Source: an uncultured Clostridia bacterium
GTDB taxonomy: Bacteria > Bacillota > Clostridia > Oscillospirales > Ruminococcaceae
Direction of reading: 5' to 3'
Length of the DNA: 64,000 nt
Assembly: GCA_947631455.1 (NCBI GenBank)
Contig: CANRLH010000001.1
Span: 327,308-391,307, forward strand
Shown: piece after piece, positions 8,670 through 18,894 of the stretch
Numbering within the stretch: position 1 is the stretch's first letter
Layout: each line of letters begins with the position of its first letter
Position numbers and translations under genes: made by a program
The notes under the pieces: generated by a model
Told to the model about the DNA's origin: nothing
Seen by the model: only the letters and a program-made list of their open reading frames with translations
The model's database searches: none

Positions 8670-11483
8670 ATGCCGAGCCTGTATTATGAAGTCAAAAGAA
8701 TCCCTGATCTAACTTTGAGTAAGTACTCAGCTCTGGATGAAGGTGGTGTTGAAGGCGTGCTGAAAAAGCACGAGGCTTTCCTGCGCCAAATTCACAGAAA
8801 AGGGCTTCTCAATAAAGAGATTATTCGTTGGATCTATGAGTATAATCCCTCTGCGCCTAAAGGCCAGAGGATGAAGATTATTATCAAGTTCGACGGAAAG
8901 AATGCTTCTGACTATATGCAGAGCTTTATTGGCTCATCTCCTTTGGCTCCTTATTTCGATTTGGTGCAGGTTTTCCCCGAGGAAGAACTCCCGCCTCTCA
9001 CCGGAAAGGAAACGCCCAAAGATTTAGAAAAGCGTAAAGCGAAAACCCTCTCTTTGAATCAAGAACTGTACAGATATCAAGCTTCTCTGATCAAAAAAGA
9101 GAAATTTGCTCGACCCGACAATCCCGATATGGCAGACTTCTATTCAGTAAACAAGTGGGAAATGAATGAAGATGCCCGTCTCTATGGCCTTTTTACAATG
9201 ATGAAGAAGATGGCTGAGAACTCGAAAAAAGAGGATAAGAGCCAGTGGCGCTGTCTTTACTGTGTGGATGTCGTGCCAATGGATTATGCAGACGCCATAG
9301 AGTCACCGACAGTGCTCGGCCCTATTATGGCCGGACTTCGTCGCATGCTTTCCTTGCGTGTTGAGAAGACAAGCACTTCTACCTCTTTTCAGAAGGACGA
9401 AAGTGCGGATTACACACTGGAAAGATATAAAGACTTGATCAAAACAATTGCGGGAACTCCACATTTCAATGTCAATATTAAGGCGTATGCGCAGAATTCG
9501 GATTATGCCAATATGCTTCTTGATGCTGCTGCGTCTGAAGCCTTGTCAGAAGGCTCCTATGATGTCGTCGTTGAAACGGGCATGTTTAATGCTAACGAGA
9601 TTATCAACAAGAACTTGCGGCTTCTGTGCAATTCCAAAGCCCCTAAAGAATTGAGGTTTTGGCCGACTCTGTTCTTCTTGAAAGAATTAGTCCCGTTTAC
9701 TACTCTCCCCACACTATATTCCGGCGAGTCTATTGAAATGCCAAAGGAAACAGCCCCAAGTTATGACGATAACGGGCTTTATCTTGGCAAAGATACCGAC
9801 GATTACAATGTATATTTCCCGCTGAAAAATCTACCCAAGCATGCTTTTTTGGCCGGCGTTCCTGGTTCCGGTAAAACTAATAGCATGCTGCATTTGGTCA
9901 CAACCTTGTATTCTAAGTTTGACATCCCATTCCTTATCCTGGAACCAGCCAAGCAGGAATACCGTGCGCTTGTGAATAAGCCGGAAATGAGAGGTACAAC
10001 TGTCTTCTCACCGTCTTCCGGCACAAAGTTCTTGCTACATATTAATCCGTTCCAGTTCCCACTGAAAATGTCGCTGGCTGAACATATTCGGAATGTGATT
10101 AATGTATTCGAAGGATCATTCTCGATGGATCCTCCGATGCCCTTCCTTCTGGATCGGGCAATCGAGCGTGTTTATAGGGATAAAGGTTGGCTCCCGTATA
10201 TGATCAATCAGGGAACTCTTCCTTACCCGACGATGGGCGAACTATATGATACGCTGGAACAGATCCTCGAAGAAACAGATTATGAGGGAGAAATCAAGGG
10301 CAACTTGAAATCTGTCCTCCAGGTTCGAATTGGTAGTCTTCTGTCAAGAGAAATGGGTGATGTGTTCAATGTTGCCGAATCCTCTATGGCGCCAGAAGAA
10401 TGGTTGACACGGCCGGTAGTCATCGAACTTGAAGCAATGGGAAGCGGCCCTGCAAACTTCCTTACACTTATGCTCTCGACGCTGATTAGAGAAACACTAA
10501 AAGTAAATCCTCTGAAGCGAAAAGACGGAAGCAAAAAACCCCGTCATGTTATCTTCTTTGAGGAAGCGCATAACCTTATCGGCCCCAAAGCAGAAAAAGA
10601 AGCTGGCGAAAATGCCAACCCCAAGATTGCTGCCACGGCCTTTGTTGTAAAAATGCTGGCAGAAGTGCGCGCTCTGAACGAAGCGATTATCATTGCCGAT
10701 CAGCTCCCGACCGCTATGGCACCGGAGGTTATAAAGAACACCTCGCTCAAGCTTGGTCATCGCATGACATCCCAGGATGATCGCCAACTCCTCGGAAGCA
10801 CCATGTCGGCGGATGAGGTACAGCTTGAAAGAATGGCGACCTTTACAACGGGTCGTACATTGTGTATCTACGAAGGACTGCTCAAGCCATTTGAGCTTCA
10901 AATGGAACAGTGGTCAAAAGTCAATGACGTTGTTCATGATGAATTATATGACTCTCCAAGCGATGATAAGCTCTACGCTATGCTTTGCTATGAGGGTTCA
11001 CCGTTTATCAAAGATTTGGAACAGAGTTTCAAAATCACGGCAGATAAGTATAACAAACAATGGGATGACATCATGGAAGATGTCGATGATTATTTCAACG
11101 AATTGGATGATCTCGCCGAAGCATGCGGAGATATTGAAGAAACTCGAGAATTCTTTGATCAATATGATTGGTCAAAAATCAGCGCAGAAAAAAGAGAAGA
11201 AGTTTTAACCCAAGCTCAAAATGCTGCAATTGAAACAGAGGCAAGAAAAGAAGCGCTGGAGGCACAATTCTATCGTCTTTGTGATGCTATGGAGGAAGTC
11301 ATTTTTAGCCTTTCTTCATACAAAAAGCAGAATAAATATTGTGAAGAACGGGTTCGTGATCTTGTCACAGAGAAGCTTTATGGTTATAAGGGCTTTGCCG
11401 AAACTGTAAAAGAACGATTTGGATTCGAGCGTTCTGATAAACAGAAAGCCAGCCGTACTGAAAAGCTGAAACAATGGGAGTAA
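8670..11483 (+). CDS. HerA/VirB4-like P-loop ATPase
   Basis: Walker A GVPGSGKTNSML, ILEPAKQEYRAL motif, Walker B VIFFEEAHNLIG; RBS aaggaggtg. Confidence 0.88.
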   Translation: MPSLYYEVKRIPDLTLSKYSALDEGGVEGVLKKHEAFLRQIHRKGLLNKEIIRWIYEYNPSAPKGQRMKIIIKFDGKNASDYMQSFIGSSPLAPYFDLVQVFPEEELPPLTGKETPKDLEKRKAKTLSLNQELYRYQASLIKKEKFARPDNPDMADFYSVNKWEMNEDARLYGLFTMMKKMAENSKKEDKSQWRCLYCVDVVPMDYADAIESPTVLGPIMAGLRRMLSLRVEKTSTSTSFQKDESADYTLERYKDLIKTIAGTPHFNVNIKAYAQNSDYANMLLDAAASEALSEGSYDVVVETGMFNANEIINKNLRLLCNSKAPKELRFWPTLFFLKELVPFTTLPTLYSGESIEMPKETAPSYDDNGLYLGKDTDDYNVYFPLKNLPKHAFLAGVPGSGKTNSMLHLVTTLYSKFDIPFLILEPAKQEYRALVNKPEMRGTTVFSPSSGTKFLLHINPFQFPLKMSLAEHIRNVINVFEGSFSMDPPMPFLLDRAIERVYRDKGWLPYMINQGTLPYPTMGELYDTLEQILEETDYEGEIKGNLKSVLQVRIGSLLSREMGDVFNVAESSMAPEEWLTRPVVIELEAMGSGPANFLTLMLSTLIRETLKVNPLKRKDGSKKPRHVIFFEEAHNLIGPKAEKEAGENANPKIAATAFVVKMLAEVRALNEAIIIADQLPTAMAPEVIKNTSLKLGHRMTSQDDRQLLGSTMSADEVQLERMATFTTGRTLCIYEGLLKPFELQMEQWSKVNDVVHDELYDSPSDDKLYAMLCYEGSPFIKDLEQSFKITADKYNKQWDDIMEDVDDYFNELDDLAEACGDIEETREFFDQYDWSKISAEKREEVLTQAQNAAIETEARKEALEAQFYRLCDAMEEVIFSLSSYKKQNKYCEERVRDLVTEKLYGYKGFAETVKERFGFERSDKQKASRTEKLKQWE

Positions 11484-11515
11484 AAAACGCTGAACTAAGG
11501 AGGTGAGCTAAGCAT

Positions 11516-12619
11516 ATGGGTCAACGATATGAAAAGAGCAAGAAAAATGTCTCTGAAAACAAAAAAACATTAGAGCGATTGCATTCAGATAAAGACACTC
11601 TTCAAAACGAATATGCCCCGCTTAGCCTTCTCGATAGCATCCAAAACATGTTAGATGATGAGGCAACGGATGCTATTCAAGGCGTAAGAGCTGTTAGTGA
11701 GCTTGAATCGCAAAGAATTGAATCCGAAACAGATACCGCAGAAGAAGAAAAAAAGCAAATCGTCGGTGAAATAAACAGTGAGATTTCGAAACTCAATGCG
11801 GGATTAGAGAAGCTACGAAGATCTGGGAATATAGAGTTTGGCAAGAGAGCAGTTGTTCAAAGCAGCCAAGAGTATAAAAAACAGATTGACAAGTTCAAAG
11901 CACTCATAGGCGAACTTGGAGAATCAAATGGAGGTGGCCTTGATACTGGAGGTTCAGCAGACGGGGATCAAGCCTTTATTGTAAATGAAGGCCAGGAATC
12001 CTATAAGGAACAAGAAATACCTTCGGATGCATCATCATTTGATAATCCGTTTTCAAGCGGATTGAATTCAACAATGGCAGAGTACCCAATAATAAGTGGT
12101 GCTCACACAATAGAGGACGATTTAATAGCCACCAACCCAAACTACTCAGACACAGATCTAGATTCGCCTTGGAATAACAATTGTCAAAGATGTGTATCTG
12201 CATATGAAGCACGTAGACGAGGATTTGATGTCGAAGCACAACCAATACCTTCGGGGTGGGACTCTCTTCCTATTATGAGGCACCCGAATGGTTGGCCGAG
12301 TGTTTACGAAGGAGCTAAATTGATTGATTGTTCTGCGAATTCTGGAACAGGAGCTGCTATCAATATTGAGAGCCAGATGGAAGAGTGGGGTAATGATGCT
12401 CGCGCAATAGTTCGCGTCCGTTGGAAAGGCGGTGGAGGTCATGTCTTCATTGCCGAAAGAACAAATGGAATGACTCGTTTTATTGATCCGCAAAACGGAG
12501 AGACTGATGCAAGGTCATACTTTGATATTGCCAAGGGAAGTGAAGTATTCTGCATGAGAATAGATAACCTTCCGTTCTCGGAAAGAATACATCAGTGTTG
12601 TTCAAGCCGTGCGGCATAG
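11516..12619 (+). CDS. Polymorphic toxin-like protein with C-terminal papain-fold toxin (Tox-PL) domain
   Basis: Helical N-terminus, low-complexity linker, then NNCQRCVSAYEARRRGFDVEAQPIPSGW ... WGNDARAIVRVRWKGGGGHVFIAERTNGMTRFIDPQNG ... MRIDNLPF, which matches my knowledge of the papain-fold toxin 1 pattern (Cys / His / DPQxG). Confidence 0.82.
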   Translation: MGQRYEKSKKNVSENKKTLERLHSDKDTLQNEYAPLSLLDSIQNMLDDEATDAIQGVRAVSELESQRIESETDTAEEEKKQIVGEINSEISKLNAGLEKLRRSGNIEFGKRAVVQSSQEYKKQIDKFKALIGELGESNGGGLDTGGSADGDQAFIVNEGQESYKEQEIPSDASSFDNPFSSGLNSTMAEYPIISGAHTIEDDLIATNPNYSDTDLDSPWNNNCQRCVSAYEARRRGFDVEAQPIPSGWDSLPIMRHPNGWPSVYEGAKLIDCSANSGTGAAINIESQMEEWGNDARAIVRVRWKGGGGHVFIAERTNGMTRFIDPQNGETDARSYFDIAKGSEVFCMRIDNLPFSERIHQCCSSRAA

Positions 12620-12628
12620 GAGGTAAAC

Positions 12629-12865
12629 ATGATTACATTTGAAGAAGCAAAAGCAATCTATGAAAAACAGTATCCAAACTATGCGATTTCTTCTGCGTTA
12701 GATGTTGGTGATGAGTTTGTTATTTCCTCTCGAGATAAAGAGAGTGGAGAAGAATTGGATATCTCCCCAATTGCAATTAATAAGGAATCCGGTTCAATGA
12801 GAATATTTTTCCCTCCAATGAATATGGCTAAACTTAGAAATGCTGTTCCAGTAGATATAGAGTAA
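12629..12865 (+). CDS. Small protein, candidate immunity protein for the upstream toxin
   Basis: 78 aa mildly acidic ORF directly downstream of the toxin gene with RBS taggaggtaaac. Confidence 0.65.
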   Translation: MITFEEAKAIYEKQYPNYAISSALDVGDEFVISSRDKESGEELDISPIAINKESGSMRIFFPPMNMAKLRNAVPVDIE

Positions 12866-12915
12866 GAACTCCCAATACTTAATACTTCTATACGAGGACA
12901 TTGGAGGAAAGAAGG

Positions 12916-15900
12916 ATGGCAAGATACATTTGTTCTGATTGTTACAAAGAGTTTGAGAGCAATCAAAAACCGGAATACTGCCCTGGTTGTGGCGCGGATG
13001 CCGGTAAATTGCAGTTGCTGACGCAAAGCCAGATCAACGATGAGATGGAAACCACGATGGGAAATCTGCGCCTGTTACTCAATCTTCTTGATGCATATGT
13101 CGAGAAAGTGCGCGGAATCAATGCAGATTACAAAAAACGGTTGGATGCTATGCAGGCCAGCCAAAGCAGCCAGATAAAAAACTGCGATGACAAGCACGCT
13201 CAAGAACTCTCCAAAATTGAATATGAAAGAACAAGTGTACTTGAAAACATCGAGCAGCAGTATAAGGGTACGCTGAATGCCGAACAGAGAAAAGCGGATT
13301 CTTATAAACGCCAGCAGAATGAGACAACAGAAAACTCCCGCAAATACCGTGATGACATGCAAAAGCGTGTCGAAAGCGGCAGAAAGCATATTGAGCACAT
13401 CATGGAGGAAGTACGTAAAGCCGAGGCACATATCATCCCCAAAAAATATCACAAGATGGCTAAACAGCAGAACCCTCCTGTCGTTGATGTTGTTGCAACA
13501 ACAATGGATGGCATCATGGCGATGCACCCGCAAGTTTTGGCCGACCAATTGAATGTGCTTAATGAAAAGTTTATTAGGCGCATCATAAAAGCAAGTGAGA
13601 TTAATCGCAAATTCATAGAGTTTTATTCGATGAGAATGAAGGCAGAGCAGCTCTACCAAAAGGAAATGGCAGAGCTTAATGCCATGTTGCCTGATAGCGA
13701 TTCAAAAGCACAGAAAATGATTGCTGAAGCTCGTCAAAGGTTCAGCATGCAGATGTCCCAGCATGAGAAGGACGCTGCAAAAAACAAGCAGGATTATATC
13801 AATTACTGTGCCGAGACAAATCAGAAGTATGACCGCCAGAGAAGCGAAGCTATGACTCGGCATGCCCAGCAGAAGAAAAGCTTGCTTGCGCAGCATGAGC
13901 AGCAGCTCAAGGACTTGGACGCCAGCAAAAAGAGAGATCTCCTTGCTTCCTATCAAGCAATGCAGCAAACCGTCCTTGCAAAAGTATCACCTCAATCCAT
14001 TGCTGACGCTGTAAAGATGCAGAAAGCAAGAGCAAAGGCATTGAGAAACAATTTTGCACTTGCAAATTCGGAACCCGAGAATATCACTGTTGGCTCCCTT
14101 GAATACAAGTTGGACAGAATCCTCGGCAATCGCCTAGTTTCGAACTTCATGACTACGAACTATCAAGCTGTGATAAACGGAAACAGCTTCGTATTTCCGT
14201 TTACCATTGGCTTAAACCAAAACTTGTGCTTGATGTTCAAGTATAACAACGCTCAGGCAACTCAAGCAAAAGACCATATTCAGACGATCTGCCTCAATGC
14301 GTTCCTTTCTACGCCTCCTAATAAGATGCGCTTCCACTTCTTTGATCCTCTCAAGTCTGGACAGAGTTTTGCTGTTTTCAAGCATTTTGAAGATGACCTT
14401 GCAAGAAGCTATAACGTAATCCTTGGCGGCATCCAGACAGAGACAACAGGGATTGAGCAGCAGCTTCAGATTATTGTTGATCACATCAAAACCATGCAGA
14501 TCAACACGTTTAAGGGACAGTATAAAAACATTCGGGAATACAATGCTGCTAACACTCTTAATCCACAGCCATACAATATCGTTGGCATTATGGATTTCCC
14601 TGCGGGCTTCTCTGCAAAGGCAGTTGATTCGCTCCAGCAGATTGTCGCAACAGGAAAAGAGTGCGGCGTCTATGCTGTTATCATGTGCAACACTGATAAC
14701 ATCTCCGCCAGTGATGCCAAGGCTCAAACGCAGATAAAAAACATAGAAGCGGCCGCAACAGTTTATTCATTGCGCCAGAAAGGATACTATCTCGAGGACA
14801 AAGAGGGCGTTGATGAAAACATGATCTTCACAATTGACTCGCCACTCAGCGTTCAGAAGATCGTTTCGATTGCTCCCATTATGAAGCAAGGAATAAAAGA
14901 CGCAGGTCGAATTGTCATTGACTACAAACACATTGCTCCTCCTGCAAATAAGCAATTCACGTACAGCTCTGATGAAGGCTTGGTTATCCCCATCGGCATG
15001 AGCGGCGCAAGTGATATTCAGTACTTGACGTTGGGTCAGCCGGGAAGTCAGTCTGTTCATGCATTGATTGCCGGACAGATCGGTAGTGGCAAGAGCCGCC
15101 TGCTCCACGCCATCATTACAAGTAGCATACTCCAATACTCAAATGAAGAACTTGAAATCTATTTGGTAGACTTCAAGAGCGGGACAGAATTCAAAATTTA
15201 CGCCGATTATAATCTTCCAAACTTCAAGGTCATAGCAATTGAAAGCGAGCAGGAGTTCGGTCTAAGCGTTCTTCAGTACATAATGAAGGAGGGCGACCGG
15301 AGAGGTCAACTCTTTAACAGTCTTTCGGTAAGCGATATTACTGCATATAACAACCGACCGGAAGCCCGAAAGAATGGAAAGCTTCCGAGAATGCTTGTCG
15401 TCATAGACGAGTTCCATGAACTCTTCAACAGCGCAAATACAGCAGTTTCAACCGAAGCATCTCGACTGCTTGACAACATTCTTAGACTGAAGCGAAGTTT
15501 TGGCGTTCATGTTATTCTCTGCACACAGTCTGTCAGAGGTCTCAGCGAAGTTAACGAGGCTGCAATGGCGCAGATTGCTGTTCGAATTGCACTGAAATGC
15601 CCCAGGGAAGATGCTGAAATCCTCCTTGGAGCTGGTAGTGATGCTATCGCGCAAATCGAGGATAATGACGCCGGCTCTGCAATCTATCTGCCTGCAATCA
15701 GTACACCTAAGACCAATAACAGGTTTAGAGTCGGTTATATCAGTCAAGAAGCTCACAATGACATCCTCAAAGCGGTAGAAGCCCATTATGCGAGAAATGG
15801 CAGCAAACATTGGGATACACGAGTTCTTGTTTCTGATGTAGCAGACAGTAGAGATAGCGTTTTCCAAGAATATCTGAAGCGCAACAAGCTAATTGTCGAG

Positions 15901-16659
15901 CCGCGGAAGATCCATTTTGGTGAATCCCTTAATATTGACCGCAGTCTTTCCGTTCCTTTTGAGATAAGAAAGAACGAGAATCTTCTGCTCGCAGGAAAGG
16001 ATGCACAGAAAGCGCAGAATCTTCTCTTCTTTATTACCCTGGATCTTGTCATGCAGAAACTAAAGGCACTTAAAGAAGGACAGAATCCGTCACAGATTTA
16101 TGTCTTCAACTTTAATGACTCTGATGAGAGCAGCATAAAAGACAGGCTCCAGGAAATGGTATTGCTTCTGCCCGATTATATCGAGGGAGCAACGGCATAC
16201 GACGCTGTTGACCGGCTTGAAGAAGTTTACAACTACTATCAAAACAAGGAAAACGATGGGTCGTATGTTTGGATTATCCTTTCAAACCTTGGGCTGGCTT
16301 CCGACTTCCAAAACGGATTGTACAGTAGCAGTAGCCAGGGCTTCACTATGCTGGACGAGATACTTAGGAACGGCCCGCAGAAAGGAGTTTATACAATCGC
16401 ATGGCATGATGATCTTACGCTGTTCAATCAGAAATTCCCCAACATGATTGACTCCTTCAAAAAACGCATTGCCTTTAATTTGAGCGATGAAGAAGCTTTG
16501 AATTTTGCGGATGTTGTTAAGGATCCAAGCATCAACAAAAACAATGCAATGTATTTCGAAGTAGGTCGTGGCAAACAGAAGTTCAGACCGTATTCAACTC
16601 CCAACACGGAGTGGTTCAATGAGATCATGGACAAAATCTCATGCGAGGATGTGTTTTAA
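12916..16659 (+). CDS. FtsK/SpoIIIE (EccC-like) ATPase with N-terminal zinc ribbon and coiled coil
   Basis: N-terminal CSDCYKEFESNQKPEYCPGCGADAG zinc ribbon; Walker A GQIGSGKSRLLHAI; Walker B MLVVIDEFHELF; degenerate ATPase-like modules on both sides. Start moved to ATG 12916 because the listed TTG overlaps the RBS. Confidence 0.87.
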   Translation: MARYICSDCYKEFESNQKPEYCPGCGADAGKLQLLTQSQINDEMETTMGNLRLLLNLLDAYVEKVRGINADYKKRLDAMQASQSSQIKNCDDKHAQELSKIEYERTSVLENIEQQYKGTLNAEQRKADSYKRQQNETTENSRKYRDDMQKRVESGRKHIEHIMEEVRKAEAHIIPKKYHKMAKQQNPPVVDVVATTMDGIMAMHPQVLADQLNVLNEKFIRRIIKASEINRKFIEFYSMRMKAEQLYQKEMAELNAMLPDSDSKAQKMIAEARQRFSMQMSQHEKDAAKNKQDYINYCAETNQKYDRQRSEAMTRHAQQKKSLLAQHEQQLKDLDASKKRDLLASYQAMQQTVLAKVSPQSIADAVKMQKARAKALRNNFALANSEPENITVGSLEYKLDRILGNRLVSNFMTTNYQAVINGNSFVFPFTIGLNQNLCLMFKYNNAQATQAKDHIQTICLNAFLSTPPNKMRFHFFDPLKSGQSFAVFKHFEDDLARSYNVILGGIQTETTGIEQQLQIIVDHIKTMQINTFKGQYKNIREYNAANTLNPQPYNIVGIMDFPAGFSAKAVDSLQQIVATGKECGVYAVIMCNTDNISASDAKAQTQIKNIEAAATVYSLRQKGYYLEDKEGVDENMIFTIDSPLSVQKIVSIAPIMKQGIKDAGRIVIDYKHIAPPANKQFTYSSDEGLVIPIGMSGASDIQYLTLGQPGSQSVHALIAGQIGSGKSRLLHAIITSSILQYSNEELEIYLVDFKSGTEFKIYADYNLPNFKVIAIESEQEFGLSVLQYIMKEGDRRGQLFNSLSVSDITAYNNRPEARKNGKLPRMLVVIDEFHELFNSANTAVSTEASRLLDNILRLKRSFGVHVILCTQSVRGLSEVNEAAMAQIAVRIALKCPREDAEILLGAGSDAIAQIEDNDAGSAIYLPAISTPKTNNRFRVGYISQEAHNDILKAVEAHYARNGSKHWDTRVLVSDVADSRDSVFQEYLKRNKLIVEPRKIHFGESLNIDRSLSVPFEIRKNENLLLAGKDAQKAQNLLFFITLDLVMQKLKALKEGQNPSQIYVFNFNDSDESSIKDRLQEMVLLLPDYIEGATAYDAVDRLEEVYNYYQNKENDGSYVWIILSNLGLASDFQNGLYSSSSQGFTMLDEILRNGPQKGVYTIAWHDDLTLFNQKFPNMIDSFKKRIAFNLSDEEALNFADVVKDPSINKNNAMYFEVGRGKQKFRPYSTPNTEWFNEIMDKISCEDVF

Positions 16660-16671
16660 TGGAGGTTGAGA

Positions 16672-17301
16672 ATGGTTACGGGAATCGAACTCGGAGAATT
16701 TGATTTCGACAACTTTTTAAAAGAATCAAAAGATAGCGAAAATGCTACCCTATATGCCGGAGAAGGAACCTCACGCCAGATTGTTTTTGTAATAGACGCC
16801 TCAAATAGTATGCAAGGGCATAAGATCGGGTCAGTGAATGATTGTGTCAACAATATTCTCTCTAAACTTAGATCACTGGATCACAACCAAGATAATCCCA
16901 TCAGCATTTCTGTAATAGGTTTCTCCTCAAGGCTATTCAAGTGGACGGAGTCCTTTGTGCGAGCGTCAGATTTCAAATACAGTTATGTTGAGATGGTTGA
17001 TGGCGTAACAGACATTAACGCAGCTCTTCAGGAGCTGATTCCGCTTACCAACAGTATGGAAAAGGACGCAAAGAAATATGTAGTTCTTTTCTCAGACGGG
17101 CTAACCACAGAAGACTGTGCTGAGAATTTGGCGCGTTGGAAACAAGCCGAACTCTATACGGATATAGTTAAAATCGCAGTTTCTTTTGACGATGATCTCT
17201 GTGATTCCCAAAGCATTAGTTTTTTTAACGATTTCGTGGGATCTGGAATGGTCATTCCTATCACCGATCAAGAGCAGTTGCTAACAGTCCTATTGGACTG
17301 A
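16672..17301 (+). CDS. von Willebrand factor A domain protein
   Basis: MIDAS VIDASNSMQG; FSDGLTTED; start at ATG 16672 after ggaggttg. Confidence 0.85.
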   Translation: MVTGIELGEFDFDNFLKESKDSENATLYAGEGTSRQIVFVIDASNSMQGHKIGSVNDCVNNILSKLRSLDHNQDNPISISVIGFSSRLFKWTESFVRASDFKYSYVEMVDGVTDINAALQELIPLTNSMEKDAKKYVVLFSDGLTTEDCAENLARWKQAELYTDIVKIAVSFDDDLCDSQSISFFNDFVGSGMVIPITDQEQLLTVLLD

Positions 17302-17315
17302 GAACAGGAAGAAAA

Positions 17316-17471
17316 ATGGGATACATTATTATCGGTATTATCGGTGCTATTGTATTGGTTGCCATCATGCCTTTTTCAATTAGAAACCGCACAAAATTTA
17401 GGCAAGAGCAAATAAGCAAGAAATTAGCGTTGTTTGGAATTGATTTGGACTTTGGGACAACCAAGAAATAA
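17316..17471 (+). CDS. Small single-TM protein (51 aa)
   Basis: Read by eye: MGYIIIGIIGAIVLVAIMPFSIRNRTKFRQEQISKKLALFGIDLDFGTTKK*; not in the supplied ORF track. Confidence 0.55.
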   Translation: MGYIIIGIIGAIVLVAIMPFSIRNRTKFRQEQISKKLALFGIDLDFGTTKK

Positions 17472-17489
17472 TCGTGAGGTGGAGACCCA

Positions 17490-18395
17490 ATGACTCAGTA
17501 CAACACAATAGCTGATGCCGTCTTCGCCCTCACTCAAAAATATGGGATGGAAGTATTCGATAATACTTCACGTTTTATTGCATTGTTGAGTGATTACGCA
17601 CCAAATCATGCAGAAGAACAATTTAATATCAGAGCTTTTGCTCGAGATGGTGGGATGGTTAAGGTTGCGGGTTGTATTGCGAAGCAAGAAGACTATGCCT
17701 CCCTGTTATCGTTGATTTGCGAAATTGCGGTCAAGGCAGTAGATGGGGAAGATCGTCAACTTGCAATCGTTGAAAGTGTAAAAAAGATTGCGGCTGCAAT
17801 TAATAATCAGTATGCGGAGTGCAGGAATCCATCTTCATTATATGCCGAAGGAATGAACTATTTCCGTAGATTTCCAAAAGAAACGAATATGCCTGTGGCA
17901 ATCTTGCTGTTTGAGGAATCTTGGAGGTGCGGTTGCAATGATTCCCTACAGTATTTGTCGAGTGCATATCTCAAAGGCAAAGGCATCCGGCGAAATGCAG
18001 AAAAGGGTATGCACTTTCTTGAACTTGCCTCAGAAGCGGGAAACCTGAAAGCAAGCCTTGATTTTGCCGAACATCTATGGAAGGGCAATGACATTGAAAA
18101 AAACCTTCCCCATGCAGTTGCTGTGTTGAAAAAGCTAAATGACAGTAATGCTTACTACATGCTGGGTGAGATTTTCCGTGAAAATGCAGAATATGAGAGA
18201 GCATTTGATTATTATTCTAAGGGTGCTGAGAACAATCACGTATATGCGCAGTATGCAGTAGCTTTAGCTTATGCAACAGGCCAAGGCGTAAAAAGAGATA
18301 TGCAAGAAGCAAAGAAATGGCTCAAATCCGCCGCCTTATTGGGACATAGCGACGCGAGAAAAAAGTTAGAGGAGCTCGGAGAGAAATGGGATTAG
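17490..18395 (+). CDS. Sel1-like (TPR) repeat protein
   Basis: Sel1-type repeats: LSSAYLKGKGIRRNAEKGMHFLELASEAG, YAVALAYATGQGVKRDMQEAKKWLKSAALLGHSDA. Confidence 0.83.
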   Translation: MTQYNTIADAVFALTQKYGMEVFDNTSRFIALLSDYAPNHAEEQFNIRAFARDGGMVKVAGCIAKQEDYASLLSLICEIAVKAVDGEDRQLAIVESVKKIAAAINNQYAECRNPSSLYAEGMNYFRRFPKETNMPVAILLFEESWRCGCNDSLQYLSSAYLKGKGIRRNAEKGMHFLELASEAGNLKASLDFAEHLWKGNDIEKNLPHAVAVLKKLNDSNAYYMLGEIFRENAEYERAFDYYSKGAENNHVYAQYAVALAYATGQGVKRDMQEAKKWLKSAALLGHSDARKKLEELGEKWD

Positions 18396-18844
18396 TCGAA
18401 TATTTACTGATCGCTGTAGGTACAATTGCGGTTGCATTCCTTTTGGTGACAGTTGTCCGCCGAATTTCATCATACTATAGGCAACAGCATAATATGAGCG
18501 TTTGGGCTGGCGTCTTTATGCTCGCCATCGCAGCGGTATTGGTTGCATTTTCAATTTACCATTATCAAAACGTTAATATCCCTCTCCTTGTAGTAGCAGG
18601 CGTCTTTCTGCTTCTTACGGGATTTTTGGATATTCACCATGCAGGAGTTGGAATGGGACTTCTCGCTTTACTGTTCCAGCTTATTCTTGCAGGAGCGTTT
18701 ATAGCTGTAATAGTAGTTGCTGTAATCATGTATGTGATTCGGGCTCTCCGGCGCGGTGATGACCTTGTACTTGATGCAGTGACCGGAACAACGAGCGGAT
18801 TTAGAAACGGAGTCGCACTATTCTTCCGTTTCTTCATTCCGTAA
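18386..18844 (+). CDS. Multi-pass membrane protein
   Basis: Several hydrophobic stretches; overlaps the end of the Sel1 gene. Confidence 0.7.
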   Translation: MGLVEYLLIAVGTIAVAFLLVTVVRRISSYYRQQHNMSVWAGVFMLAIAAVLVAFSIYHYQNVNIPLLVVAGVFLLLTGFLDIHHAGVGMGLLALLFQLILAGAFIAVIVVAVIMYVIRALRRGDDLVLDAVTGTTSGFRNGVALFFRFFIP

Positions 18845-18894
18845 TCACAAATAGTAAGCAAGTCGCATAGACTGTAAAAAAGTGAGGCTTGCTT

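Noticed and set aside
12901-12915. TTG start of the FtsK-like protein in the ORF track
   Set aside because: This stretch (ttggaggaaagaagg) is the ribosome-binding site for the ATG at 12916.
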